Assembly: GCA_016647705.1 (NCBI GenBank)
Contig: JAENRU010000469.1
Span: 373,734-437,733 of the forward strand
Length of the DNA: 64,000 nt
From: Eucommia ulmoides
Taxonomy: Eukaryota; Streptophyta; Magnoliopsida; Garryales; Eucommiaceae
Direction: 5' to 3'
This document shows, in pieces, positions 20,907 to 33,555 of this stretch. A program made the position numbers and the translations under genes. The notes under the pieces are model-generated. The model was given only the letters and a program-made list of their open reading frames with translations. It searched no databases and was not told where the DNA came from. Numbering within the stretch: the stretch's first letter is position 1; each line of letters opens with the position of its first letter.

Positions 20907-23900
20907 GACCGTTTCACCCCCCAAAAGTGGTAGTTTTCTCCAAAAATGGACGCATTTGATTCTTCATTTCAAAATGGGTTTTCTTGGATATTTTGGGTGC
21001 GTTTTGCCCAATAGGCCGTTTCCGCCCGAAAAAGTGGTATTCTTCGTCCAAAATGGACGAAGTTTAATTTTTGGGTCAAACGCGGTCTTCTTGGGATTAT
21101 GTTGCTATTTTCTCATGGAAAGTGGTATTTTTGGTCCAAAACAGACGCAGTCGAATTTTTGCGTCAAACTTGGTCTTTTTGGAATTTTTGTGGGCGTTTT
21201 GCTCTAAAGACCGTTTCACCCCAAAAAGTGGTAGTTTTCGCCAAAAATGGACGCATTTGATTCTTCATTTCAAAATTGAATTTTTTGGTATTTTTGGTGC
21301 ATTTTGCTAAGTAGGCCGTTTGTCCCAAAAAAAGTGGTATTCTTCGTCCAAAATGGACGAAGTTTAATTTTTGGTTCCAACGCGGTCTTCTGGGGTTGTT
21401 GTTGCTATTTTCTCATGAAAAGTGGTATTTTTTGTCCAAAACATACGCAATCAAATTTTTGAGTCAAACTTGTTCTTTTTGGACTTTTTCTGGGCGTTTT
21501 GCTCTAAAGACCGTTTCACCCCAAAAAGTGGTAGTTTTCGCCGAAAATAGACGCATTTGAATGTTCATTTCAAAAATGAATTTTTTGGGTCTGTTGGTTG
21601 CGTTTTGCTAAGTAGGCCGTTTGTCCAAAAAAAAGTGGTATTCTTCGTCCAAAATGGACGAAGTTTAATTTTTGGTTCAAACACGGTCTTCTGTGGATGT
21701 TGTTGCTAGTTTCTCATGAAAAGTGGTATTTTTTGTCCAAAACATACGCAATCAAATTTTTGAATCAAACTTGTTCTCTTGGGACTTTTTCTGGGCGTTT
21801 TTCTCTGAAGACCGTTTCACCCCAAAAAGTGGTAGTTTTCGCCGAAAATGGACACATTTGATTCTTCATTTGAAAATTGATTTTTTTGGGTATTTTGGGT
21901 GCATTTTGCTATGTAGGCCGTTTGTCCAAAAAATAGTGGTATTCATCGTCCAAAATGGACGAAGTTTAATTTTTGGGTCAAACGCAGTCTTTTAGGGATT
22001 TTGTTGCTATTTTCTCATGAAAAGTGGTATTTTTTGTCCAAAACAAACGCAATCAAATTTTTGAGTCAAACTTGTTCTTTTTGGACTTTTTCTGGGCGTT
22101 TTGCTTTGAAGACCGTTTCACCCCAAAAAGTGGTAGTTTCCGCCAAAAATGGACGTACTTGATTTTTGGTTTCAAAATTGGTTTCCTGGGATATTTTCGG
22201 TGCGTTTTGCCCAGTAGGCCGTTTCTGCCCGAAAAAGTGGTATTCTTCGTCCAAAAGGGACGAAGTTTAATTTTTGGGTCAAACGCGGTCTTCTTGGGAT
22301 TTTGTTGCTATTTTCTCGAGAAAAATGGTATTTTCGGTCCAAAACGAACGCAGTCGAATTTTTGAGTCAAAGTTGGCCATTTTGGGATTTTTGTTGGCGT
22401 TTTGCTCTACAGACCGTTTCACCCCCAAAAAGTGGTAGTTTTCTCCAAAAATGGACGCATTTGATTCTTCATTTCAAAATTGAATTTTTTGGGTATTTTG
22501 GGTGCTTTTTGCTAAGTAGGCCGTTTGTCCCGAAAAAAGTGGTATTCTTCGTCCACAATGGACGAAGTTTAATTTTTGGGTCAAACGCGGTCTTCTGTGG
22601 ATTTTGTTGCTATTTTCTCAAGAAAAGTGGTATTTTTTGTCCAAAACAGATGCAATGAAATTTTTGAGTCAAACTTGTTCTTTTTGGACTTTTTCTGGGC
22701 GTTTTGCTCTGAAGACCGTTTCACCCCAAAAAGTGGTAGTTTTCGCCAAAAATGGACATATTTGATTTTTCGTTTCAAAATTGGTTTTCTGGGAAATTTT
22801 TGGTGCGTTTTGCCCAGTAGGCCGTTTCTGCCCGAAAAAGTGGTATTCTTCGTCCAAAAGGGACGAAGTTTAATTTTTGGGTCAAACGCGGTCTTCTTGG
22901 GATTTTGTTGCTATTTTCTCGTGAAAAGTGGTATTTTTGGTCCAAAACGGACGCAGTCCAATTTTTGAGTCAAAGTTGGCCATTTTGGGATTTTTGTTGG
23001 GGATTTGCTCTGCAGACCGTTTCACCCCAAAAAGTGGTAGTTTTCGCCAAAAATGGACATATTTGATTTTTCGTTTCAAAATTGGTTTTCTGGGAAATTT
23101 TCGGTGCGTTTTGCCCAGTAGGCCGTTTTCGCCCGAAAAAAGTGGTATTCTTCGTCCAAAATGGACGAAGTTTAATTTTTCGGTCAAACACGGTCTTCTT
23201 GGGATTTTGTTGCTATTTTCTCGTGAAAAGTGGTATTTTTGGTCCAAAACGGACGCAGTCGAATTTTTGAGTCAAAGTTTGCCATTTTGGGATTTTTGTT
23301 GGCGTTTTGCTCTGCAGACCGTTTCACCCCCAAAAAGTGGTAGTTTTCGCCAAAAATGGACGCATTTGATTCTTCATTTCAAAATTGAATTTTTTGGGTA
23401 TTTTGGGTACTTTTTGCTAAGTAGGCCGTTTGTCCCGAAAAAAGTGGTATTCGTCGTCCAAAATGGACGAAGTTTAATTTTTGGGTCAAACGCGGTCTTC
23501 TTGGGATTTTGTTGCTATTTTCTCATGAAAAGTGGTATTTTTGATTCAAAACGGACGCAGTTGAATTTTTGCGTCAAAGTTCGCCTTTTTGGGCTTTTTG
23601 TGGGCGTTTTGCTTTGAAGGCCGTTTCACACCAAACAGTGGTAGTTTTGTCCAAAATGGACGCATTTGATTTCACATTTGAAAATTGGTTTTCTTGGATA
23701 TTTTGGGTGCGTTTTGCCCAGTAGGCCGTTTCCTACCAAAAAAGTGGTATTCTTCGTCCATAATGAACGAAGTTTAATTTTCGGGTCAAACACGGTCTTC
23801 TGGGGCATTTGTTGCTATTTTCTCGTGAAAAGTGGTATTTTTTGTCCAAAACAGACGCAATCAAATTTTTGAGTCAAACTTGTTCTTTTTGGACTTTTTC

Positions 23901-24219
23901 TGGGCGTTTTGCTCTGAAGACCGTTCCACTCCAAAAAGTGGTAGTTTTCGCCAAAAATTGATGTATTTGATTTTTTGTTTCAAAATTGGTTTTCTGGGAT
24001 ATTTTCGGTGCGTTTTGCCCAGTAGGCCGTTTCCGCTCGAAAAAATGGTATTCTTCGTCCAAAATGGACGAAGTTTAATTTTTGGGTCAAACGGGGTCTT
24101 CTTGGGATTTCGTCGCTATTTTCTCGTGGAAAGCGGTATTTTTGGTCCAAAACGGACGCAATCGAATTTTTGAGTCAAAGTTGGCCATTTTCGGATTTTT
24201 GTTGGCGTTTTGCTCTACA
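20907..24219 (+). repeat. Segment without class 1 (11 monomers)
   Basis: Monomers start at 20907, 21209, 21509, 21810, 22111, 22412, 22714, 23015, 23317, 23619 and 23919. The stretch 20,450-20,950 is repeated at about 21,955-22,455, a 1,505-bp (5-monomer) shift, sharing GGTTTCCTGGG, TCTCGAGAAAAATGG and AACGAACGCAG. Neighbours 22714 and 23015 share GGACATATTTG and CTGGGAAATTTT, a one-monomer duplication. Right-half variants such as GGGATTATGTTGC first appear here (near 21095). Confidence 0.82.
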
Positions 24220-25423
24220 GACCGTTTCACCCTCAAAAAGTGGTAGTTTTCGCGAAAAATGGACGCATTTGATTTTTCATTTCAAAATTGGTTTTTTTGG
24301 GTATTTTGCGTGAGTTTTGCTCAGTATGCCGTTTCTGCCCAAAAAATTGGTATTCGTCGTCCAAAATGGACGAAATTGAATTTTCGGGTCAAACGCGGTC
24401 TTCTTGGGCCTTTAACGATATTTCATCCCAAAAAATGGTATTTTTTGTCCGAAAATGGAGAAAATTTAATTTTTGCGTCAAATTTGATCTTTTTGGGCCA
24501 TTTGTAGCCATTTTTCTTTGAAGGCCGTTTCCCACCGAAAAGTGGTAGTTTTGTCCAAAATGGACGCATTTGATTTCTCATTTCAAAATTGGTTTTCTAG
24601 GATATTTTGGGTGCGTTTTGCCCAGTAGGCCGTTTCCGCCCGAAAAAGTGGTATTCTTCGTCCAAAATGGACGAAGTTTAATTTTTGGGTCAAACGCGGT
24701 CTTCTTGGGATGTTGTTGCTATTTTCCCCTGAAAAGTGGTATTTTTGGTCCAAAACAGATGCAGTCAAATTTTTGCGTCAAACTTGGTCTTTTTGGACTT
24801 TTTGTGGGCGTATTGCTCTAAAGACCGTTTCACCCCAAAAAGTGGTAGTTTTCGCCGAAAATGGACGCATTTGATTCTTCATTTCAAAATTGAATTTTTT
24901 GGGTGTTTTGGGTGCGTTTTGCTAAGTAGGCCGTTTGTCCAAAAAAAAGTGGTATTCTTCGTCCAAAATGGACGAAGTTTAATTTTTGGGTCAAACGCGG
25001 TCTTCTGGGGATTTTGTTGCTATTTTCTCATGAAAAGTGTTATTTTTTGTGCAAAACAGATGCAATCAAATTTTTGGGTCAAACTTATTCTTTTTGGACT
25101 TTTTTGGGGCGTTTTTCTCTGAAGACCGTTTCACGCCAAAAAGTGGTAGTTTTCGCAAAAAATGGACGTATTTGATTTTTCGTTTCAAAATTGGTTTTCT
25201 GGGATATTTTCGGTGCGTTTTGCCCAGTAGGCCGTTTCCTCCCGAAAAAGTGGTATTCTTCGTCCAAATGGAAGAAATTTAATTTTTGGGTCAAATGCGG
25301 TCTTCTTGGGATTTTGTTGCTATTTTCTCGTGAAAAGTGCTATTTTTGGTCCCAAACGGACGCAGTCGAATTTTTAAGTCAAAGTTGGCCATTTTTGGAT
25401 TTTTGTTGGCGTTTTGCTCTGCA
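24220..25423 (+). repeat. 4-monomer HOR, 1,204 bp
   Basis: The class-1 monomer at 24220 (marker near 24416, here AACGATATTT) resembles the left-half type with TTTTGCGTGAG. Class 2 has the CCCCTGAAAAG form of the 13-21 kb array. The class-4 monomer contains the half-changed dyad at 25258-25277. It is an isolated unit of left-half type. Confidence 0.83.
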
Positions 25424-26026
25424 GACCGTTTTACCCCCAAAAAGTGGTAGTTTTCGCCAAAAATGGACGCATTTGATTTTTCATTTCAAAATTGGTTTTT
25501 TTGGGTATTTTGGGTGCGTTTTGCTCAGGAGGCCGTTTCTACCCAAAAAAGTGGTATTCGTCGTCCAAAATGGACGAAATTGAATTTTCGGGTCAAACGC
25601 GGTCTTCTTGGGCCTTTGACGATATTTCATCCCAAGAAGTTGTATTTTTTGTCCGAAAATGGAGAAAATTTAATTATTGCGTCAAATTTGGTCTTTTTTG
25701 GCCATTTGTAGCCGTTTTTCTTTGAAGGCCGTTTCACACCGAAAAGTGGTAGTTTTGTCCAAAATGGACGCATTTGATTTCACATTTCAAAATTGGTTTT
25801 CTTGGATATTTTGTGTGCGTTTTGCCCAGTAGGCCGTTTCCGCCCGAAAAAGTGGCATTCTTCGTCCAAAATGGACGAAGTTTAATTTATGGGTCAAACG
25901 CGGTCTTCTTGGGGTTTTGTTGCTAATTTCTCATGAAAAGTGGTATTTTTGGTCCAAAACAGACGCAGTCGAATTTTTGCGTCAAACTTGGTCTTTTTGG
26001 ACTTTTTGTGGGCGTTTTGCTCTAAA
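25424..26026 (+). repeat. Class 1-class 2 pair
   Basis: Class 1 (25424, marker near 25620) has TTTTGGGTGCGTTTTGC and CTCAGGAGGCCG, shared with the monomer at 10380. Class 2 follows with TTATGGGTC and GCTAATTTCTC, again as near 10850. The pair therefore looks like a relative of 10380-10982 located 15 kb away. Confidence 0.78.
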
Positions 26027-26930
26027 GACCGTTTCACCCCAAAAAGTGGTAGTTTTCGCCAAAAATGGACGCATTTGATTCTTCATTTCAAAATTGAATT
26101 TTTTGGGTATTTTTGGTGCATTTTGCTAAGTAGGCCGTTTGTCCCAAAAAAAGTGGTATTCTTCGTCCAAAATGGACGAAGTTTAATTTTTGGTTCCAAC
26201 GCGGTCTTCTGGGGATGTTGTTGCTATTTTCTCTTGAAAAGTGGTATTTTTTGTCCAAAACATACGCAATCAAATTTTTGAGTCAAACTTGTTCTTTTTG
26301 GACTTTTTCTGAGCGTTTTGCTCTGAAGACCGTTTCACCCCAAAAAGTGGTAGTTTTCGCCGAAAATGGACGCATTTGATTGTTCATTTCAAAAATGATT
26401 TTTTTGGGTGTGTTGGGTGCGTTTTGCTAAGTAGGCCGTTTGTCCAAAAAAAAGTGGTATTCTTCGTCCAAAATGGACGAAGTTTAATTTTTGGTTCAAA
26501 CACGGTCTTCTGTGGATGTTGTTGCTAGTTTTTCATGAAAAGTTGTATTTTTTGTCCAAAACATACGCAATCAAATTTTTGAGTCAAACTTGTTCTCTTT
26601 GGACTTTTTCTGGGCGTTTTTCTCTGAAGACCGTTTCACCCCAAAAAGTTGTAGTTTTTGCCGAAAATGGACGCATTTGATTCTTCATTTCAAAATTGAA
26701 TTTTTTGGGTATTTTGGTTGCATTTTTCTATGTAGGGCCGTTTGTCCAAAAAATAGTGGTATTCATCGTCCAAAATGGACGAAGTTTAATTTTTGGGTCA
26801 AACGCGGTCTTCTTGGGATTATGTTGCTATTTTCTCATGGAAAGTGGTATTTTTGGTCCAAAACAGACGCAGTCGAATTTTTGCGTCAAACTTGGTCTTT
26901 TTGGACTTTTTGTGGGCGTTTTGCTCTAAA
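26027..26930 (+). repeat. 3-monomer tandem duplication, copy 1 (904 bp)
   Basis: Three monomers that repeat at a shift of 904 bp. Shared variants include TCTCTTGAAAAGTGG (near 26231 and 27135), TTCTGAGCG, and TTTTTCATGAAAAGTTG. Copy 1 has an extra G (TGTAGGGCCG) near 26735 at the A/B boundary of its third monomer. Confidence 0.87.
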
Positions 26931-27834
26931 GACCGTTTCACCCCAAAAAGTGGTAGTTTTCGCCAAAAATGGACGCATTTGATTCTTCATTTCAAAATTG
27001 AATTTTTTGGGTATTTTTGGTGCATTTTGCTAAGTAGGCCGTTTGTCCCAAAAAAAGTGGTATTCTTCGTCCAAAATGGACGAAGTTTAATTTTTGGTTC
27101 CAACGCGGTCTTCTGGGGATGTTGTTGCTATTTTCTCTTGAAAAGTGGTATTTTTTGTCCAAAACATACGCAATCAAATTTTTGAGTCAAACTTGTTCTT
27201 TTTGGACTTTTTCTGAGCGTTTTGCTCTGAAGACCGTTTCACCCCAAAAAGTGGTAGTTTTCGCCGAAAATGGACGCATTTGATTGTTCATTTCAAAAAT
27301 GATTTTTTTGGGTGTGTTGGGTGCGTTTTGCTAAGTAGGGCCGTTTGTCCAAAAAAAAGTGGTATTCTTCGTCCAAAATGGACGAAGTTTAATTTTTGGT
27401 TCAAACACGGTCTTCTGTGGATGTTGTTGCTAGTTTTTCATGAAAAGTTGTATTTTTTGTCCAAAACATACGCAATCAAATTTTTGAGTCAAACTTGTTC
27501 TCTTTGGACTTTTTCTGGGCGTTTTTCTCTGAAGACCGTTTCACCCCAAAAAGTTGTAGTTTTTGCCGAAAATGGACGCATTTGATTCTTCATTTCAAAA
27601 TTGAATTTTTTGGGTATTTTGGTTGCATTTTTCTATGTAGGCCGTTTGTCCAAAAAATAGTGGTATTCATCGTCCAAAATGGACGAAGTTTAATTTTTGG
27701 GTCAAACGCGGTCTTCTTGGGATTATGTTGCTATTTTCTCATGGAAAGTGGTATTTTTGGTCCAAAACGGACGCAGTCGAATTTTTGCGTCAAACTTGGT
27801 CTTTTTGGACTTTTTGTGGGCATTTTGCTCTAAA
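26931..27834 (+). repeat. 3-monomer tandem duplication, copy 2 (904 bp)
   Basis: Near copy of 26027-26930. Here the extra G (AAGTAGGGCCG) lies near 27337 in the middle monomer, not in the third, so the two insertions are separate events at equivalent A/B boundaries or one moved by conversion. Confidence 0.87.
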
Positions 27835-29639
27835 GACCGTTTCACCCCAAAAAGTGGTAGTTTTCGCCAAAAATGGACGCATTTGATTCTAATTTCAAAA
27901 TTGAATTTTTTGGGTATTTTTGGTGCATTTTGCTAAGTAGGCCGTTTGTCCCAAAAAAAGTGGTATTCTTCGTCCAAAATGGACGAAGTTTAATTTTTGG
28001 TTCCAACGCGGTCTTTTGGGGTTGTTGTTGTTATTTTCTCATGAAAAGTGGTATTTTTTGTCCAAAACATACGCAATCAAATTTTTGAGTCAAACTTGTT
28101 CTTTTTGGACTTTTTCTGCGCGGTTTGCTCTGAAGACCGTTTCACCCCAAAAAGTGGTAGTTTTCGCCGAAAATGGACGCAGTTGAATGTTCATTTCAAA
28201 AATGATTTTTTTGGGTCTGTTGGATGCGTTTTGCTAAGTAGGCCGTTTGTCCAAAAAAAAGTGGTATTCTTCGTCCAAAATGGACGAAGTTTAATTTTTG
28301 GTTCAAACACGGTCTTCTGTGGATGTTGTTGCTAGTTTCTCATGAAAAGTGGTATTTTTTGTCCAAAACATACGCAATCAAATTTTGAGTCAAACTTGTT
28401 CTCTTGGGACTTTTTCTGGGCGTTTTTCTCTGAAGACCGTTTCACCCCAAAAAGTGGTAGTTTTTGCCGAAAATGGACGCATTTGATTCTTCATTTCAAA
28501 ATTGATTTTTTGGGTATTTTGGGTGCGTTTTGCTATGTAGGCCGTTTGTCCAAAAAATAGTGGTATTCATCGTCCAAAATGGACGAAGTTTAATTTTTGG
28601 GTCAAACGCAGTCTTTTAGGGATTTTGTTGCTATTTTCTCATGAAAAGTGGTATTTTTGGTCCAAAACAAACGCAATCAAATTTTTGAGTCAAACTTGTT
28701 CTTTTGGACTTTTTCTGGGCGTTTTGCTCTGAAGACCGTTTCACCCCAAAAAGTGGTAGTTTCCGACAAAAATGGACGTATTTGATTTTTGGTTTCAAAA
28801 TTAGTTTTCCTGGGATATTTTCGGTGCGTTTTGCCCAGTAGGCCGTTTCTCCCCGAAAAAGTGGTATTCTTCGTCCAAAAGGGACGAAGTTTAATTTTTG
28901 GGTCAAACGCGGTCTTCTTGGGATTTTGTTGCTATTTTCTCGAGAAAAATGGTATTTTCGGTCCAAAACGGACGCAGTCGAATTTTTGAGTCAAAGTTGG
29001 CCATTTTGGGATTTTTGTTGGCGTTTTGCTCTGCAGACCGTTTCACCCCCAAAAAGTGGTAGTTTTCGCCAAAAATGGACGCATTTGATTTTTCATTTCA
29101 AAATTGGTTTTTTTGGGTATTTTGCGCGCGTTTTGCTCAGTATGCCGTTTCTGCCAAAAAAATTGGTATTCGTCGTCCAAAATGGACGAAATTGAATTTT
29201 CGGGTCAAACGCGGTCTTCTTGGGCCTTTGACGATATTTCATCCCAAAAAGTGGTATTTTTTGTCCGAAAATGGAGAAAATTTAATTTTTTGCATCAAAT
29301 TTGGTCTTTTGCGGCCATTTATAGCCGTTTTTCTTTGAAGGCCGTTTCACACCGAAAAGTGGTAGTTTTGTCCAAAATGGACGCATTTGATTTCTCATTT
29401 CAAAATGGGTTTTTTTGGATATTTTGGGTGCGTTTTGCCCAGTAGGCCGTTTCCGCCCGAAAAAGTGGTATTCTTCGTCCAAAATGGACGAAGTTTAATT
29501 TTTGGGTCAAACGCGGTCTTCTTGGGATTATGTTGCTATTTTCTCATGGAAAGTGGTATTTTTGGTCCAAAACAGACGCAGTCGAATTTTTGCGTCAAAC
29601 TTGGTCTTTTTGGACTTTTTGTGGGCGTTTTGCTCTAAA
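27835..29639 (+). repeat. 6-monomer HOR, copy 1 (1,805 bp)
   Basis: Three class-3-type monomers, a class-4-like monomer (near 28735), class 1 (29036) and class 2 (29340). The block recurs with a shift of about 1,806 bp. Class 1 now has the right-half form TTTTGCGCGCGTTTTGC and TTTTGCGGCCATTTATAGCC. One extra T distinguishes TTTTTTGCATC (29286) from the second copy. Confidence 0.88.
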
Positions 29640-31445
29640 GACCGTTTCACCCCAAAAAGTGGTAGTTTTCGCCAAAAATGGACGCATTTGATTCTTCATT
29701 TCAAAATTGAATTTTTTGGGTATTTTTGGTGCATTTTGCTAAGTAGGCCGTTTGTCCCAAAAAAAGTGGTATTCTTCGTCCAAAATGGACGAAGTTTAAT
29801 TTTTGGTTCCAACGCGGTCTTCTGGGGTTGTTGTTGCTATTTTCTCATGAAAAGTGGTATTTTTTGTCCAAAACATACGCCATCAAATGTTTGAGTCAAA
29901 CTTGTTCTTTTTGGACTTTTACTGGGCGTTTTTCTCTGAAGACCGTTTCACCCCAAAAAGTGGTAGTTTTCGCCGAAAATGGACGCATTTGAATGTTCAT
30001 TTCAAAAATGAATTTTTTGGGTCTGTTGGATGCGTTTTGCAAAGTAGGCCGTTTGTCCAAAAAAAAGTGGTATTCTTCGTCCAAAATGGACGAAGTTTAA
30101 TTTTTGGTTCAAACACGGTCTTCTGTGGATGTTGTTGCTAGTTTCTCATGAAAAGTGGTATTTTTTGTCCAAAACATACGCAATCAAATTTTTGAGTCAA
30201 ACTTGTTCTCTTGGGACTTTTTCTGGGCGTTTTTCTCTGAAGACCGTTTCACCCCAAAAAGTGGTAGTTTTCGCCGAAAATGGACGCATTTGATTCTTCA
30301 TTTCAAAATTGATTTTTTTGGGTATTTTGGGTGCGTTTTGCTATGTAGGCCGTTTGTCCAAAAAATAGTGGTATTCATCGTCCAAAATGGACGAAGTTTA
30401 ATTTTTGGGTCAAACGCAGTCTTTTAGGGATTTTGTTGCTATTTTCTCATGAAAAGTGGTATTTTTGGTCCAAAACAAACGCAATCAAATTTTTGAGTCA
30501 AACTTGTTCTTTTGGACTTTTCTGGGCGTTTTGCTCTGAAGACCGTTTCACCCCAAAAAGTGGTAGTTTCCGACAAAAATGGACGTATTTGATTTTTGGT
30601 TTCAAAATTAGTTTCCTGGGATATTTTCGGTGCGTTTTGCCCAGTAGGCCGTTTCTCCCCGAAAAAGTGGTATTCTTCGTCCAAAAGGGACGAAGTTTAA
30701 TTTTTGGGTCAAACGCGGTCTTCTTGGGATTTTGTTGCTATTTTCTCGAGAAAAATGGTATTTTCGGTCCAAAACGGACGCAGTCGAATTTTTGAGTCAA
30801 AGTTGGCCATTTTGGGATTTTTGTTGGCGTTTTGCTCTGCAGACCGTTTCACCCCCAAAAAGTGGTAGTTTTCGCCAAAAATGGACGCATTTGATTTTTC
30901 ATTTCAAAATTGGTTTTTTTGGGTATTTTGCGCGCGTTTTGCTCAGTATGCCGTTTCTGCCAAAAAAATTGGTATTCGTCGTCCAAAATGGACGAAATTG
31001 AATTTTCGGGTCAAACGCGGTCTTCTTGGGCCTTTGACGATATTTCATCCCAAAAAGTGGTATTTTTTGTCCGAAAATGGAGAAAATTTAATTTTTGCAT
31101 CAAATTTGGTCTTTTGCGGCCATTTATAGCCGTTTTTCTTTGAAGGCCGTTTCACACCGAAAAGTGGTAGTTTTGTCCAAAATGGACGCATTTGATTTCT
31201 CATTTCAAAATGGGTTTTTTTTGGATATTTTGGGTGCGTTTTGCCCAGTAGGCCGTTTCCGCCCGAAAAAGTGGTATTCTTCGTCCAAAATGGACGAAGT
31301 TTAATTTTTGGGTCAAACGCGGTCTTCTTGGGATTATGTTGCTATTTTCTCATGGAAAGTGGTATTTTTGGTCCAAAACAGACGCAGTCGAATTTTTGCG
31401 TCAAACTTGGTCTTTTTGGACTTTTTGTGGGCGTTTTGCTCTAAA
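29640..31445 (+). repeat. 6-monomer HOR, copy 2 (1,806 bp)
   Basis: Closely matches copy 1, with class 1 at 30842 (marker near 31037). Private shared features include GGTAGTTTCCGACAAAAATGG and TCTCGAGAAAAATGG in class 4. Copy 3 begins at 31446. Confidence 0.88.
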
Positions 31446-32349
31446 GACCGTTTCACCCCAAAAAAGTGGTAGTTTTCGCCAAAAATGGACGCATTTGATT
31501 CTTCATTTCAAAATTGAATTTTTTGGGTATTTTTGGTGCATTTTGCTAAGTAGGCCGTTTGTCCCAAAAAAAGTGGTATTCTTCGTCCAAAATGGACGAA
31601 GTTTAATTTTTGGTTCCAACGCGGTCTTCTGGGGTTGTTGTTGCTATTTTCTCATGAAAAGTGGTATTTTTTGTCCAAAACATACGCCATCAAATGTTTG
31701 AGTCAAACTTGTTCTTTTTGGACTTTTACTGGGCGTTTTTCTCTGAAGACCGTTTCACCCCAAAAAGTGGTAGTTTTCGCCGAAAATGGACGCATTTGAA
31801 TGTTCATTTCAAAAATGAATTTTTTGGGTCTGTTGGATGCGTTTTGCAAAGTAGGCCGTTTGTCCAAAAAAAAGTGGTATTCTTCGTCCAAAATGGACGA
31901 AGTTTAATTTTTGGTTCAAACACGGTCTTCTGTGGATGTTGTTGCTAGTTTCTCATGAAAAGTGGTATTTTTTGTCCAAAACATACGCAATCAAATTTTT
32001 GAGTCAAACTTGTTCTCTTGGGACTTTTTCTGGGCGTTTTTTCTCTGAAGACCGTTTCACCACAAAAAGTGGTAGTTTTCGCCGAAAATGGACGCATTTG
32101 ATTCTTCATTTCAAAATTGATTTTTTTGGGTATTTTGGGTGCGTTTTGCTATGTAGGCCGTTTGTCCAAAAAATAGTGGTATTCATCGTCCAAAATGGAC
32201 GAAGTTTAATTTTTGGGTCAAACGCAGTCTTTTAGGGATTTTGTTGCTATTTTCTCATGAAAAGTGGTATTTTTGTCCAAAACAAACGCAATCAAATTTT
32301 TGAGTCAAACTTGTTCTTTTTGGACTTTTTCTGGGCGTTTTGCTCTGAA
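31446..32349 (+). repeat. 6-monomer HOR, copy 3 (partial, 3 monomers)
   Basis: The first three monomers repeat 29640-30535, including CATACGCCATC and ATCAAATGTTTGAG near 31681. The following class-4 monomer turns into a chimera at 32350, which cuts this copy short of its own class-1 monomer. Confidence 0.85.
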
Positions 32350-32650
32350 GACCGTTTCACCCCAAAAAGTGGTAGTTTCCGCCAAAAATGGACGTATTTG
32401 ATTTTTGGTTTCAAAATTGGTTTTTTTGGGTATTTTGGGTGCGTTTTGCTCAGTAGGCCGTTTCTGCCCAAGAAAGTGGTATTCGTCGTCCAAAATGGAC
32501 GAAATTGAATTTTCGGGTCAAACGCGTTCTTCTTGGGATTATGTTGCTATTTTCTCATGGAAAGTGGTATTTTTGGTCCAAAACAGACGCAGTCGAATTT
32601 TTGCGTCAAACTTGGTCTTTTTGGACTTTTTGTGGGCGTTTTGCTCTAAA
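32350..32650 (+). repeat. Three-class chimeric monomer
   Basis: Block A opens as class 4 (GGACGTATTTGATTTTTGG), changes near 32415 to class-1 sequence (GGTTTTTTTGGGTATTTTGGG, then TTCGTCGTCC and AAATTGAATTTTCGG), and near 32535 changes again to class 2 (GGGATTATGTTGC, TCTCATGGAAAG). Length stays 301 bp, so both switches were in register. Confidence 0.87.
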
Positions 32651-33555
32651 GACCGTTTCACCCCAAAAAGTGGTAGTTTTCGCCAAAAATGGACGCATTT
32701 GATTCTTCATTCCAAAATTGAATTTTTTGGGTATTTTTGGTGCATTTTGCTAAGTAGGCCGTTTGTCCCAAAAAAAGTGGTATTCTTCGTCCAAAATGGA
32801 CGAAGTTTAATTTTTGGTTCAAACACGGTCTTCTGTGGATGTTGTTGCTAGTTTCTCATGGAAAGTGGTATTTTTTGTCCAAAACATACGCAATCAAATT
32901 TTTGGGTCAAACTTGTTCTCTTTGGACTTTTTCTTGGCATTTTTCTCTGAAGACCGTTTCACCCCAAAAAGTGGTAGTTTTTGCCGAAAATGGACGCATT
33001 TGATTCTTCATTTCAAAATTTGGTTTTCTGGGATATTTTCGTTGCGTTTTGCCCAGTAGGCCGTTTTCGCCCGAAAAAGTGGTATTCATCGTCCAAAATG
33101 GACGAAGTTTAATTTTTGGGTCAAACGCGGTATTTTGGGGATTTTGTTGCTATTTTCTCATGAAAAGTGGTATTTTTTGTCCAAAACAGATGCAATCAAA
33201 TTTTTGAGTCAAACTTGTTCTTTTTGGACTTTTTCTGGGCGTTTTGCTCTGAAGACCGTTTCACCCAAAAAAGTGGTAGTTTCCGCCAAAAATGGGCGTA
33301 TGTGATTTTTGGTTTCAAAATTGGTTTTCTGGGATATTTTCGGTGCGTTTTGCCCAGTAGGCCGTTTTCGCCCGAAAAAAGTGGTATTCTTCGTCCAAAA
33401 TGGACGAAGTTTAATTTTCGGGTCAAACGCGGTCTTCTTGGGATTTTGTTGCTATTTTCTCGAGAAAAATGGTATTTTCGGTCCAAAACGGACGCAGTCG
33501 AATTTTTGAGTCAAAGTTGGCCATTTTGGGATTTTTGTTGGCGTTTTGCTCTGCA
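32651..33555 (+). repeat. Three monomers before the next class 1
   Basis: A class-3 monomer with TCATTCCAAAATTG, a class-3 variant with GCTAGTTTCTCATGG, and a class-4-like monomer. The same series appears at 36872-37776 at a shift of 4,221 bp. Confidence 0.83.

Noticed and set aside
22928-23617. 229-codon open reading frame on the + strand
   Set aside because: Another read-through of satellite monomers with no codon or domain signal; equivalent positions in sister monomers have stops.
32816-32830. GGTTCAAACAC resembling a Pol III box B
   Set aside because: Several key positions differ, there is no box A at suitable spacing, and no tRNA or SINE fold is present.
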